Shown piece by piece: positions 42,371 through 49,607 of a stretch of 51,981 bases of DNA. Position 1 is the first letter of the stretch; the number at the start of each line of letters is the position of its first letter. The notes under the pieces were generated by a model. It saw only the letters and a list, made by a program, of their open reading frames with translations, had not been told where the DNA came from and made no database searches. The stretch is from Paenibacillus sp. oral taxon 786 str. D14 (lineage in GTDB: Bacteria > Bacillota > Bacilli > Paenibacillales > Paenibacillaceae): NCBI RefSeq assembly GCF_000159955.1, contig NZ_GG695975.1:112895-164875 (forward strand), written 5' to 3'. The position numbers were made by a program, and so were the translations under genes.

Positions 42371-43033
42371 GTGTCAACTGTGGGATTTTTTCAAACAATA
42401 CTAGCTTTGCTACTTTTAATGCTTGTAATATTTATTTTTAATAAACTGGAACGCTTTCTTTCTGCTAGGGCCTTGATTTTTACTCCTATTCTACTTCCAT
42501 TATTAATTTATTTTGCTAACTTAGTTAGTTTCGGTTCAGTTATCGATATATTTGCGGGTAATATAAATCAAACCATTTTTTGTGTGTTAATTTTTAGTTT
42601 CATAATTACTGGGTTCTATATTCTATATATATTTGAAAGAATTGCTCAGTCATCTATTGATGATAATGTAACAAAAGCACTATTTAGAATTGGGTATGCC
42701 GCTGCATCTTCGTGCATATATTTTGCTTTAATTTATACAATCGTATATAGAGTTTCAGGAAATACTGCTTTTCAAGGTAATGTAGGAGAAGGAATGTTAA
42801 GTCAGCTCATTTCGTTTTTATATTTCAGTACTATTATATTTACTGTTGGTTTTAGTGATATAAGCCCAGTAGGAAGCCTTCCAAGGTTATTGGTTTTACT
42901 GGAAGTTGTGCTCGGATTTATCACAGTAATTTATGCTATATCTTCTTTTGCATACTTTAAAGATAAATTTAAAACGAAATCACCATTCTTAATTACTAAC
43001 AAAAGTAGACAGATAAAAAACAAAGAAGAGTAA
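42371..43033 (+). CDS. cassette 2: two-pore-helix potassium-channel-like membrane protein
   Basis: This 220-residue protein starts at GTG 42371, 33 bp after the repeat-element core. Hydrophobic segments lie at about residues 3-22, 30-55, 65-90 and 108-130. The C-terminal part (about 150-200) is a channel pore: YFSTIIFTVGFSDISPVGSL, in which TVGFSD corresponds to the K+ selectivity filter TVGYGD, followed by an inner helix and a basic tail. K+ channel-type function is inferred. It is AT-rich and unlike the flanking core genes. Confidence 0.65.
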   Translation: MSTVGFFQTILALLLLMLVIFIFNKLERFLSARALIFTPILLPLLIYFANLVSFGSVIDIFAGNINQTIFCVLIFSFIITGFYILYIFERIAQSSIDDNVTKALFRIGYAAASSCIYFALIYTIVYRVSGNTAFQGNVGEGMLSQLISFLYFSTIIFTVGFSDISPVGSLPRLLVLLEVVLGFITVIYAISSFAYFKDKFKTKSPFLITNKSRQIKNKEE

Positions 43034-43068
43034 GGAAACGGGGGAATATTCGAAGAGGCCAATAACTA

Positions 43069-43232
43069 CGCATAACACAGTATTCACGCTTCGGGCCTTA
43101 CAGCCCTTGGTCTGCAAGGGGCATTTCGAGGAAGTGGATTCTGCAGACAACCCTGTGAGGCTAAGTGGCGGAGCCACCCGGTCCTAGCGGACCTTAAGCC
43201 TCTCGGGTTCGTGAATACAACAACGTTATGCG
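43069..43232. repeat. attC-like cassette recombination site 2
   Basis: The same geometry as site 1 is present: CGCATAAC (43069-43076) with GTTATGCG (43225-43232), ATTCACG (43082-43088) with CGTGAAT (43210-43216), and spacers of 5 and 8 bp. Internal hairpins are GGGC/GCCC (43093-43106), GTCTGCA/TGCAGAC (43110-43148, compensatory changes relative to site 1) with loop motif ATTTCGAGGAAGTGGA, and a longer third arm with GTGGC/GCCAC and GGTCC/GGACC sub-hairpins. Confidence 0.78.
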
Positions 43233-43264
43233 AAATTCCTGAGAGAAAAGAAAAATGAAATTAG

Positions 43265-43726
43265 GTGAAATCCAAATCAATGATTAATCTAAAAGATTAC
43301 AATGATCGAAAGGAAATCATAAATTTATTAGCTGAATGCATGTTCTCAGAGGAAGAACGAGTAGTTCAGGAATATGAACAATATAAGAATGATCAATCTA
43401 GAATATTACTAGGAAGAATTGAGAACCAAAAATTAGTTGGGTTACTCGGAATCGTTTTTCAATCAGATAACGAAGTTGAATTAAAACATATAGCAATAAA
43501 ATCTAGTAATAGAAGACAAGGATTAGGCACTAAATTAATAATGGAATTTTTGAAAGAGAATCATATAAGAAGAATAGAAGCCGAAACCGATAAGGATGCA
43601 GTAGATTTTTATAGAAAGATTGGCTTTTACATTACGACTTTGGGAGAGAAATATCCTGGAGTAGAACGATATAAATGCATATTAATAAATTCGAAGTTTA
43701 TTCAAGAGGTCAGGAACTTCACATAA
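43265..43726 (+). CDS. cassette 3: GNAT-family N-acetyltransferase
   Basis: This 153-residue protein has the GNAT acetyl-CoA-binding motif: ELKHIAIKSSNRRQGLGTKL (about residues 79-98), then a beta4-alpha3 region and DAVDFYRKIGFYITTLG. The stop codon TAA (43724-43726) lies inside the left arm of the third repeat element, as often seen in integron cassettes. The substrate is unknown. It starts 33 bp after the previous element's core. Confidence 0.8.
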   Translation: MKSKSMINLKDYNDRKEIINLLAECMFSEEERVVQEYEQYKNDQSRILLGRIENQKLVGLLGIVFQSDNEVELKHIAIKSSNRRQGLGTKLIMEFLKENHIRRIEAETDKDAVDFYRKIGFYITTLGEKYPGVERYKCILINSKFIQEVRNFT

Positions 43727-43740
43727 CACCGTATTATACG
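43720..43740. repeat. attC-like site 3, left half only
   Basis: CACATAAC (43720-43727), a 5-bp spacer and ATTATACG (43733-43740) match the left arms of sites 1 and 2. No matching right arm was found downstream, so the array appears truncated here. Another CGCATAAC at 43831-43838 may be a further remnant. Confidence 0.6.
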
Positions 43741-43838
43741 AGCCATTTTCCGGCCCTTCAGAAATACTTGTAACCCTTATCACATAAGGCTTTTCACTAA
43801 TTCCCCACTTCGCTTTTGTCGCTTTGTCTTCGCATAAC

Positions 43839-44017
43839 TTGAATTTTTTCAGCCAAGATATACGAATCAGGTTCTTGAAGGTAATACGCGGAAAAAGATA
43901 TGTGCACCTGATTTTCACAAGATATACGAGGCTGCTGAAAGGATCATAGCTCCTATTGAATCAACAGTCAAGCGCATGAATTATGACGGAATTAATGTAA
44001 GATTAAAAGTATCCTAA
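43839..44017 (+). pseudogene. C-terminal remnant of an unidentified gene
   Basis: An open frame without start or RBS, ending at TAA 44015-44017, encodes a protein-like sequence (VLEGNTRKKICAPDFHKIYE, then AAERIIAPIES). It begins right after the CGCATAAC remnant at 43831. It looks like the tail of a truncated cassette or island gene. The surrounding 43741-44169 holds no intact gene. TTGAC-ATTC-GTCAA (44072-44085) is a dyad ahead of the next gene. Confidence 0.4.
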
Positions 44018-44169
44018 CGTAATTAACGTATAGCGTAATAAAATTGAAAATTCTAAAAGTAAAAAGTATTTTTGACATTCGTCAATTTTAAGTCCTCTTC
44101 CACAGGTTTTTATTCATTTACATAGAACTATTAATTTGAGGTAAATACTTAAAAGGGGAGGGGGAGCTT

Positions 44170-45858
44170 GTGTTAGAAATAGATGAGACAAAGCTCGTAA
44201 CTCTAGAAAAATATTCTGCGGCTAATCCAGAAGGTGAAGTGGTACTAGGTGAAATAGCAAAACGTATTTACCATGCTAAATCTCCTAGTGTATCTTGGTC
44301 AGATGAATTAAAGAGCAATGAGATAATTTATGCTATTCAAGAAGGTATCCTTGTAAAGACATCTGATGATGCTATATCGTTTACGGACTCTCAATATTTT
44401 TTGTATTTTTGGGCAAAATCTTTGATCTTATCACGTCTTGAGGTAGTATGGGTGTATAAAGAAGAGTTCTGGGATGAAATTGATTCTTTACAATTAGAAT
44501 ACGTGTCGTTCGAACAGCTGCAGTATATAGAAGTGATGCTGTTGATACTATTGCAGCGTCATTATGGAAAAGATATTTTGGAGTCACTTGTCTTAATTCT
44601 AAAGACTGATACGGAAAGAGACCATTGGTTGCTATTGCAAACCGTATCTAATGTGCTGCCTTACCTACACTTGAAACCAGAGCGTATTATAAACTTTTTG
44701 GAAGATCTGCACGATACTCAAATTCCCTATATAAAGGTCCTTGCTAAAGGTGTGGAAATACTAGCTACAAATTATCCTGATATTGGTCGAGAGTTATGGG
44801 AAACTTGGTCGACATTTCCTGACTTTAAGTCCGTTTGGCTCATTACAGCAGTTGCTGTTGGTCTTGCTCGAAGTGAAGGAATTCAAAGTGTGTTTAGCAA
44901 AACATTGAATCTTGTGGACTCTCATCAGGAATCGTTAGTCGATGCTGGCGTGCGCATATTAGGACTCCTTCCTTACAGCGAAACTAATGACGATCAAATA
45001 AATAACACGTTAGTGAAGTTTGATAAACTACTTAAAGACGAACCAAATATTCAAGTGCGTCAAGCCTTGGCATATGCGTATGGGCAACTTGTCCCCTTGT
45101 CGGAACGTGCACAGCTTGCCATACAAATATTATCTACAGAGTCTTTGCCAGAGGTTCAGGCCCAAGTAGCTCTTATTTTGTTTAATTATAATAAAGATCA
45201 ATTGGATAAAACGTGGTTTCAGGAAACATTACTACAGTTGACAAAAGTGAAGGTGGAACAAAAAGATATTATTAATAACTTAGATTTTATCCTAACTCGC
45301 CTAGCTTCAAGTAATTTAGATTGCGTAAAAAAATTACTAGAGAACTGGATATTAGAGCACGAGGCTCCGAAACGAGAAGAATCTCTTGCTAAGCTCTTTG
45401 ACATGTTACTTCTATCACTAGTAAAAGAGAACAAGCCATGGTTTGAGAAATTGCTATCGTCTTGGTTTATTGCGGATGACAAGCGATTCCATCTGCATAT
45501 TCAAGAAATGCTTCATCATTTAACTGTGCACGGTGTGACTTTACATTTGGATCCAGAAATCATCAGCGAATGGACTTTTAAAGACACCAAGTATGTGCTA
45601 ATGAAAATTTTGGGGTTCGTCGCAGATAATAAAAATTTATGCCATCTCACATTCTCTGTGTTACAAAGAACACCTGAGGATGAAACGATCAATATGTTGG
45701 TAAGAGCCGCGTTCAGGGATTATATAGCATATAATTATCCGGGGGCTACTCGTGAGATTCTTACTGATAAAACAGAAAATGGCACGGATACACGGATACG
45801 GAAAGAAAAGTTGCAAGTGTCATCCTTAGCGACCTGGACAGCTATCTGCAGGATTTGA
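44170..45858 (+). CDS. large helical-repeat protein, possibly the C-terminal half of a STAND/NACHT-type defence protein
   Basis: This 562-residue ORF starts at GTG 44170 with RBS GGGGAGGGGG. The first 85 residues (IIYAIQEGILVKTSDDAISF, then TDSQYFLYFWA) resemble the winged-helix region that follows the NTPase in STAND/NACHT proteins. The rest is alpha-helical repeats of HEAT type. No Walker motif is present, so the NTPase part may have been lost at the array junction. Near 45800 (GAAAGAAAAG) the frame is probably broken: the minus-one frame continues as VILSDLDSYLQDLSGLPKIK into the next ORF. It could be a pseudogene, a programmed shift or a sequencing error. Confidence 0.5.
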   Translation: MLEIDETKLVTLEKYSAANPEGEVVLGEIAKRIYHAKSPSVSWSDELKSNEIIYAIQEGILVKTSDDAISFTDSQYFLYFWAKSLILSRLEVVWVYKEEFWDEIDSLQLEYVSFEQLQYIEVMLLILLQRHYGKDILESLVLILKTDTERDHWLLLQTVSNVLPYLHLKPERIINFLEDLHDTQIPYIKVLAKGVEILATNYPDIGRELWETWSTFPDFKSVWLITAVAVGLARSEGIQSVFSKTLNLVDSHQESLVDAGVRILGLLPYSETNDDQINNTLVKFDKLLKDEPNIQVRQALAYAYGQLVPLSERAQLAIQILSTESLPEVQAQVALILFNYNKDQLDKTWFQETLLQLTKVKVEQKDIINNLDFILTRLASSNLDCVKKLLENWILEHEAPKREESLAKLFDMLLLSLVKENKPWFEKLLSSWFIADDKRFHLHIQEMLHHLTVHGVTLHLDPEIISEWTFKDTKYVLMKILGFVADNKNLCHLTFSVLQRTPEDETINMLVRAAFRDYIAYNYPGATREILTDKTENGTDTRIRKEKLQVSSLATWTAICRI

Positions 45859-46178
45859 GTGGTCTCCCGAAAATAAAAGAGTTCTTCCCGCCAGAAGGGA
45901 GGGCGAAAAAATTCGAGAAAATGCAATCAAAACAAATGAGCCGTCAGATCGAAGAAGGCACCAATAAGAATTCAATTTTATTACAGCTTGTCCATCGTGT
46001 AGTTTTGAAGGGTGGAAGGTCCTCATTCTCTAGAGTACAGGGGAAACTGACAAATAAAACAGGGCTTTCTGAGTTCTCGGTGGCTATAGAATTTCCTAAA
46101 GGTGAATATTTGGACCCAATAGGTCAAGTCATGACTAGAGCGGATTGGCGGCTTTGCAGAAGGGAGGATATAGAATGA
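45855..46178 (+). pseudogene. frameshifted C-terminal continuation of the 44170 gene
   Basis: This 107-residue frame lacks its own RBS. It is open upstream of 45855 into the region where the 44170 gene loses protein-like character, so the two are most simply one broken gene of about 665 codons. Its C-terminus (SEFSVAIEFPKGEYLDPIGQ, then VMTRADWRLCRREDIE) overlaps the start of the following gene by 4 bp (ATGA), as partners in a two-gene system do. Confidence 0.5.
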
Positions 46179-47839
46179 GACTTATAGTCCGTGAATACTT
46201 GTCTATGCTAAGAGAGTCAAACGAATTGGACAATCTCCTTCCCGATCTTCTGCTCTCAATGGATATTCAGCCTATTTTCAAACCCCAACGCGGAGTTCGG
46301 CAATATGGAGTCGATCAATCCGCAATTGGTATTGATCCTGAGGATCAGCGAGAGAAGCTATTTCTTTTTGTCATAAAACAAAAGGATATTGATCGCAATA
46401 ATTGGGATACCGGTCCCCAGGCTGTTCGGCCCACACTGAACGAAATTTTTGATGTCTACATGCGGAGCATGCTGGATGACCGATTCCGAGATCTCCCCAA
46501 AAAAATTGTCATATGTACAAATGGAGATATGAAACAGGATGTGGCTATCAATTGGATTAATTACATCAACGATCATAGCGTTGTAGGCAAGATAGAATTC
46601 GATTTTTGGGGTGGTGATGTACTATCTTCCTTAGTTGTTCGTTACTTGCTAAATGAGTTTGTAATACCGGAATCGCTTCAAAAGCAGATGCGGAAAACGT
46701 TAGCCTTTCTTGATTTGGTGGAGTACGATTTGTCTCACTTTTATGAAATGGTCGAGGAAATTTTATTCAACGATACGTTGCAATCTCAAAATAAACCATT
46801 AAAGATTCTTCGCAGCCTCCATTTATGTTTAAACCTTGTATATCACTGGAGTCGGGAAGCTAGAAATCTTAAGCATGCTGTCTTTGCTGCTGAGCGGGTA
46901 ATATTGCGTATGTGGGAATGGATACACCAAGAAGGCTTGAAAGATAACAAAAAGCTCTGGGAAATTTTTTTTGCGATCGATGAGACCCGCCGTCAAATCA
47001 ATAATGAGTATCTGGATAAGATCCTCCCACATTGCTTAGTTCGCGATGGGCTTAGCGGGTACGGATCGGAGCGGATTGAATATCCATTGTTAGTATTTGA
47101 ACAAATTGGAATCATTGCGTCAATCGGATTAGATTTTGTATATGCAGAAGATTCACTTGGACAGGATGAGCCGAATGACCATTTTCAAGAAGTAGCTCAA
47201 AAAGCTGCGTATGTCTTGCAAAAACTTATACAGAATAATAATATCAGTCGGTTCCCGGTATACGATTCCCACGTCAATGAAATTTCAACCGCACTTATCC
47301 TACTTTACAGGACAAATCAATTAGGTGCAACGAAGACGTGGATTAATCAATTGTTCGTGCATATTGGTCGTGGATATCAACTACTTGGAAGGTTCCCACT
47401 ACTAAGCGATTCTTACGATGACTTAATAGAAGTTGAGTTGGGACTGCAGAGTGCGGAGCCGTCCTCGTCCACTTTATTACCGATATTGCTAGAATGGACA
47501 GTCGTACTTGATGTGCCAGAACAATATGTTCAAGCACGTGACATGATTCATCAGATTTTTAAAAACGTAGATCTTCAAATATGGTTTCCAGATGAGCTTT
47601 CAGAGAAGCACATGTTTAAATCGAATGCTCTATTCGACTCTGGGGCAATGCTGACGACGATTAAATTGCCCGAGAGTTTTGAACAGTACCGAGCCATGGT
47701 TTGTGAAGAGATGAAAGAGATTATGGAGAAGGTGGAATTTTCTTTTTTTGAAGAATCTTTCCCGATTATGGGTATTCTGTCTTTTCGGCATTTTCGCACT
47801 CCTGTTTTTCCTATTTACTGGAGAAACTTAATTAAGTAG
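46175..47839 (+). CDS. nuclease-like protein partner (PD-(D/E)xK-type fold suspected)
   Basis: I chose ATG 46175 (RBS GGGAGGA), giving 554 residues. Residues 35-95 contain RGVRQYGVDQSAIGI and then LFLFVIKQKDIDRNNW, a G-V-D...x-(Q)xK arrangement like Mrr-type restriction endonuclease folds. A helical-repeat region (about 180-540) follows. Overlap with the upstream helical-repeat gene indicates a two-gene operon, possibly an anti-phage system. I could not match it to a named defence system. Confidence 0.5.
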   Translation: MRLIVREYLSMLRESNELDNLLPDLLLSMDIQPIFKPQRGVRQYGVDQSAIGIDPEDQREKLFLFVIKQKDIDRNNWDTGPQAVRPTLNEIFDVYMRSMLDDRFRDLPKKIVICTNGDMKQDVAINWINYINDHSVVGKIEFDFWGGDVLSSLVVRYLLNEFVIPESLQKQMRKTLAFLDLVEYDLSHFYEMVEEILFNDTLQSQNKPLKILRSLHLCLNLVYHWSREARNLKHAVFAAERVILRMWEWIHQEGLKDNKKLWEIFFAIDETRRQINNEYLDKILPHCLVRDGLSGYGSERIEYPLLVFEQIGIIASIGLDFVYAEDSLGQDEPNDHFQEVAQKAAYVLQKLIQNNNISRFPVYDSHVNEISTALILLYRTNQLGATKTWINQLFVHIGRGYQLLGRFPLLSDSYDDLIEVELGLQSAEPSSSTLLPILLEWTVVLDVPEQYVQARDMIHQIFKNVDLQIWFPDELSEKHMFKSNALFDSGAMLTTIKLPESFEQYRAMVCEEMKEIMEKVEFSFFEESFPIMGILSFRHFRTPVFPIYWRNLIK

Positions 47840-47966
47840 AGAATTTAGAAGTAACTAAATCGAGGTAGTGAGGGGCTATAAAACGCTAGGGCATAATTTG
47901 GGAGAAGTAAGCGATCAATTTGAAGAAGGCAACAATTCTGATAAAAGAACAGCAGGTACTAAGGGA

Positions 47967-48050
47967 GTAGATGTGGCGGAATGGCAGACGCGCTCGACTC
48001 AAAATCGAGTGGGGAGACCCGTGGAGGTTCGAGTCCTCTCACCGGTACCA
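47967..48050 (+). tRNA. tRNA-Leu (CAA anticodon) with mispaired acceptor stem
   Basis: A class II tRNA layout is clear: TGGCGGAATGGCAGACGC (D arm), CTCGA-CTCAAAA-TCGAG (anticodon CAA), GGG-GAGA-CCC variable arm, GGAGG-TTCGAGT-CCTCT (T arm) and an encoded CCA at 48048-48050. The 3' acceptor strand CACCGGT does not pair with the 5' strand GTAGATG at two positions, and only G-U pairs hold two others. The 5' end has probably been replaced, so this is likely a tRNA 3' copy at an island attachment site rather than a working gene. Confidence 0.7.
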
Positions 48051-48061
48051 TATACTTAAAA

Positions 48062-48104
48062 CAAAAACCCTGATCGTTGAAAAATTCAATGATCAGGGTT
48101 TTCT
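48062..48104 (+). terminator. strong terminator after the tRNA
   Basis: AACCCTGATCGTTGAA and TTCAATGATCAGGGTT form a 16-bp stem with one G-T pair around an AAA loop, followed by TTTC. Confidence 0.85.
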
Positions 48105-48259
48105 TCGCATTTAAAGTAAATAATAAGCAGGGAGTACAACGCTTGTTCGCATATACCTAAGGAGCCGAAACTTATTCATTAAGACCCGATTTCTTGAAGC
48201 GATACAACCTTTACAGGTTTTATGCGGCACGGTTGCTTTCTCTATTTTTGGAATAATGA

Positions 48260-48535
48260 TCATGTTGTTTTGCTGTCGTTACGGGAGCGGAGATTGGTGT
48301 TATTTCATTGGTCTCTGAGCGGATGGGGATTGGGACAAAAGTGATCGAGTGGTTAAAAAATTATACCCAAAACAAAGGTTTTGACCGAATTTGTATCGAA
48401 AATGCCAACACGGATGCGAGTATTGGATTGGCAAGGAAATTGGGCTTCACTAATGTCCCTAATAGTCCAATTATTCAAGAGGTTCTTAAAACAGAGGAGT
48501 CGCCTGACTATCATTTACTGATAGTAAGATCATAA
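48260..48535 (+). pseudogene. truncated GNAT acetyltransferase
   Basis: The open frame from about 48260 to 48535 encodes AEIGVISLVSERMGIGTKVI, then EWLKNYTQNKGFDRI and ASIGLARKLGFTNVP, the C-terminal half of a GNAT domain. The first half of the fold is missing and a stop codon precedes it. TTG 48308 could start a 75-residue fragment. It is gene debris next to the island edge. Confidence 0.6.
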
Positions 48536-48567
48536 GTTCCTTTTAGTTAGTCCAGACTCAAAAAGTA

Positions 48568-48591
48568 CCCCCAACTTCTCGAAGTTGGGGG
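48568..48591. terminator. 11-bp perfect hairpin
   Basis: CCCCCAACTTC pairs with GAAGTTGGGGG around TC. There is no T-tract on the plus strand. Similar hairpins occur at IS200/IS605-type ends, but no transposase is present. Confidence 0.5.
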
Positions 48592-49281
48592 CTCTAGTGC
48601 TTACTTTGATTATTTTTGTAATCTTCCGATCTTTTAAACATCCTCAGCCTAAATATTGCGATACGCAATTCTTTCTTCAGTAAACTTGTAACTGTAGGCC
48701 AACTCAGAACTTGATTCCGGTCGATCTCTCCCGTTTGAGTTGTTTTACAACATTATTCTATGGTTAGATACCTAGTCCGTATCCGGCGAATGCCTATAGT
48801 CAAACGCCCTTTTTATGATTTATTTGATACATAATTCAGATTCGCTGACGCCTACAGGTCGGCGAATCAACCCAAGATATTGGGACTATTCGAAACTTGC
48901 GTACGGATGGCCTGTTACAGAAAAAACAAAGAGCCCCAAGCCAAAAGGGCGAGGGGTTAAAAAGCAGGTGACGTTCTTTGCTTCTAATTTATGTATGAAC
49001 GTTTGCACATGTTACAAAAAACTAAAAGACACTGCTGTTCGATACCTATATTTCCAATTCGAATGAATGTGACCCAAAATGAAAATAAATAAGGAAAGTT
49101 TTAGCAACTATATTCTCGCAAAAGCTGGAATCTTCTAGTATAATATGTCTATAAAGCGAGGATTAGACAGGAATTTGGACCATATTTTTCGGCTCGGTTA
49201 TTAGGACAAAGGTCCGTTTTTCGGTCGAAACTGTGCTTCTAGTACTTTTCTATAGAAAGACTGAAAAAGAGGAGGGATCTG
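48592..49281. other. 690-bp region without a convincing gene
   Basis: The only sizeable plus-strand ORF (48815-49066, 83 codons) has no RBS and no protein-like composition. A TATAAT at 49139-49144 is a plausible -10 for the downstream riboswitch transcript. The rest looks like decayed mobile DNA. Confidence 0.4.
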
Positions 49282-49302
49282 ATGTCAAATCTATGTAGGT
49301 AG
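49282..49302 (+). promoter_or_regulatory. possible 6-codon leader ORF before the riboswitch
   Basis: ATG 49282 follows GAGGAGGG with 5-6 bp spacing and encodes MSNLCR before TAG. It lies about 110 bp upstream of the c-di-GMP aptamer in what is probably the same transcript. Confidence 0.25.
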
Positions 49303-49409
49303 TACCTGGTGGCTGTTAAATGACATTATGAGGTCAGGTGAGGGATTCGAACATCGCCATGGACGAATGGGTTATGAACTATTCTCCTATTGGTTGTCCA
49401 AATAAATAT

Positions 49410-49550
49410 GAGCTGAAGGAAAAATGGCAAACCCGCTCGAAAGACGGGGACGCAAAGCCACGGGTCTGCGGCCGTAAGGCTATGATCGCCGGGTTACCCT
49501 AAAAGGCTGGCTTCCGGAGAAAAGGCACGTTTAGGGTACGTGTCTTTTTT
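49410..49550 (+). ncRNA. c-di-GMP-I (GEMM-I) riboswitch with terminator/antiterminator
   Basis: The canonical aptamer order is TGGCAAACC, a CGAAAG-capped P2, GGGGACGCAAAGCCACGGGT, then GCTATGATCGCCGGGTTACC. Downstream, GGCACGT (49524-49530) and ACGTGTC (49538-49544) form a terminator with TTTTTT. ACCCTAAA at the aptamer end (49496-49503) can pair with TTTAGGGT (49530-49537) in the terminator loop region, giving an alternative fold. It controls the histidine kinase gene 58 bp downstream. Confidence 0.92.
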
Positions 49551-49607
49551 GTCGTCTATGTCCGATTCCGAATAAGCCGAGGAACCTCATCGAGGGAGGG
49601 AACTGAA

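Noticed and set aside
40378..43740. Classical integron with IntI
   Set aside because: The recombinase lacks the IntI-specific insertion before the HxLRH box and is not divergent from the array, so I call it integron-like only.
45790..45815. Programmed -1 frameshift in the helical-repeat gene
   Set aside because: GAAAGAAAAG is A-rich, but the zero-frame codons do not form a proper X-XXY-YYZ slippery heptamer and no strong stem follows. A mutation or sequencing error is simpler.
48568..48591. IS200/IS605 insertion suggested by the GGGGG/CCCCC hairpin
   Set aside because: No TnpA or TnpB coding sequence is present nearby, so the hairpin alone does not support an insertion sequence.
48815..49066. 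An 83-codon ORF in the debris region
   Set aside because: It has no RBS, odd composition and no motif, and it lies among degenerate sequence.
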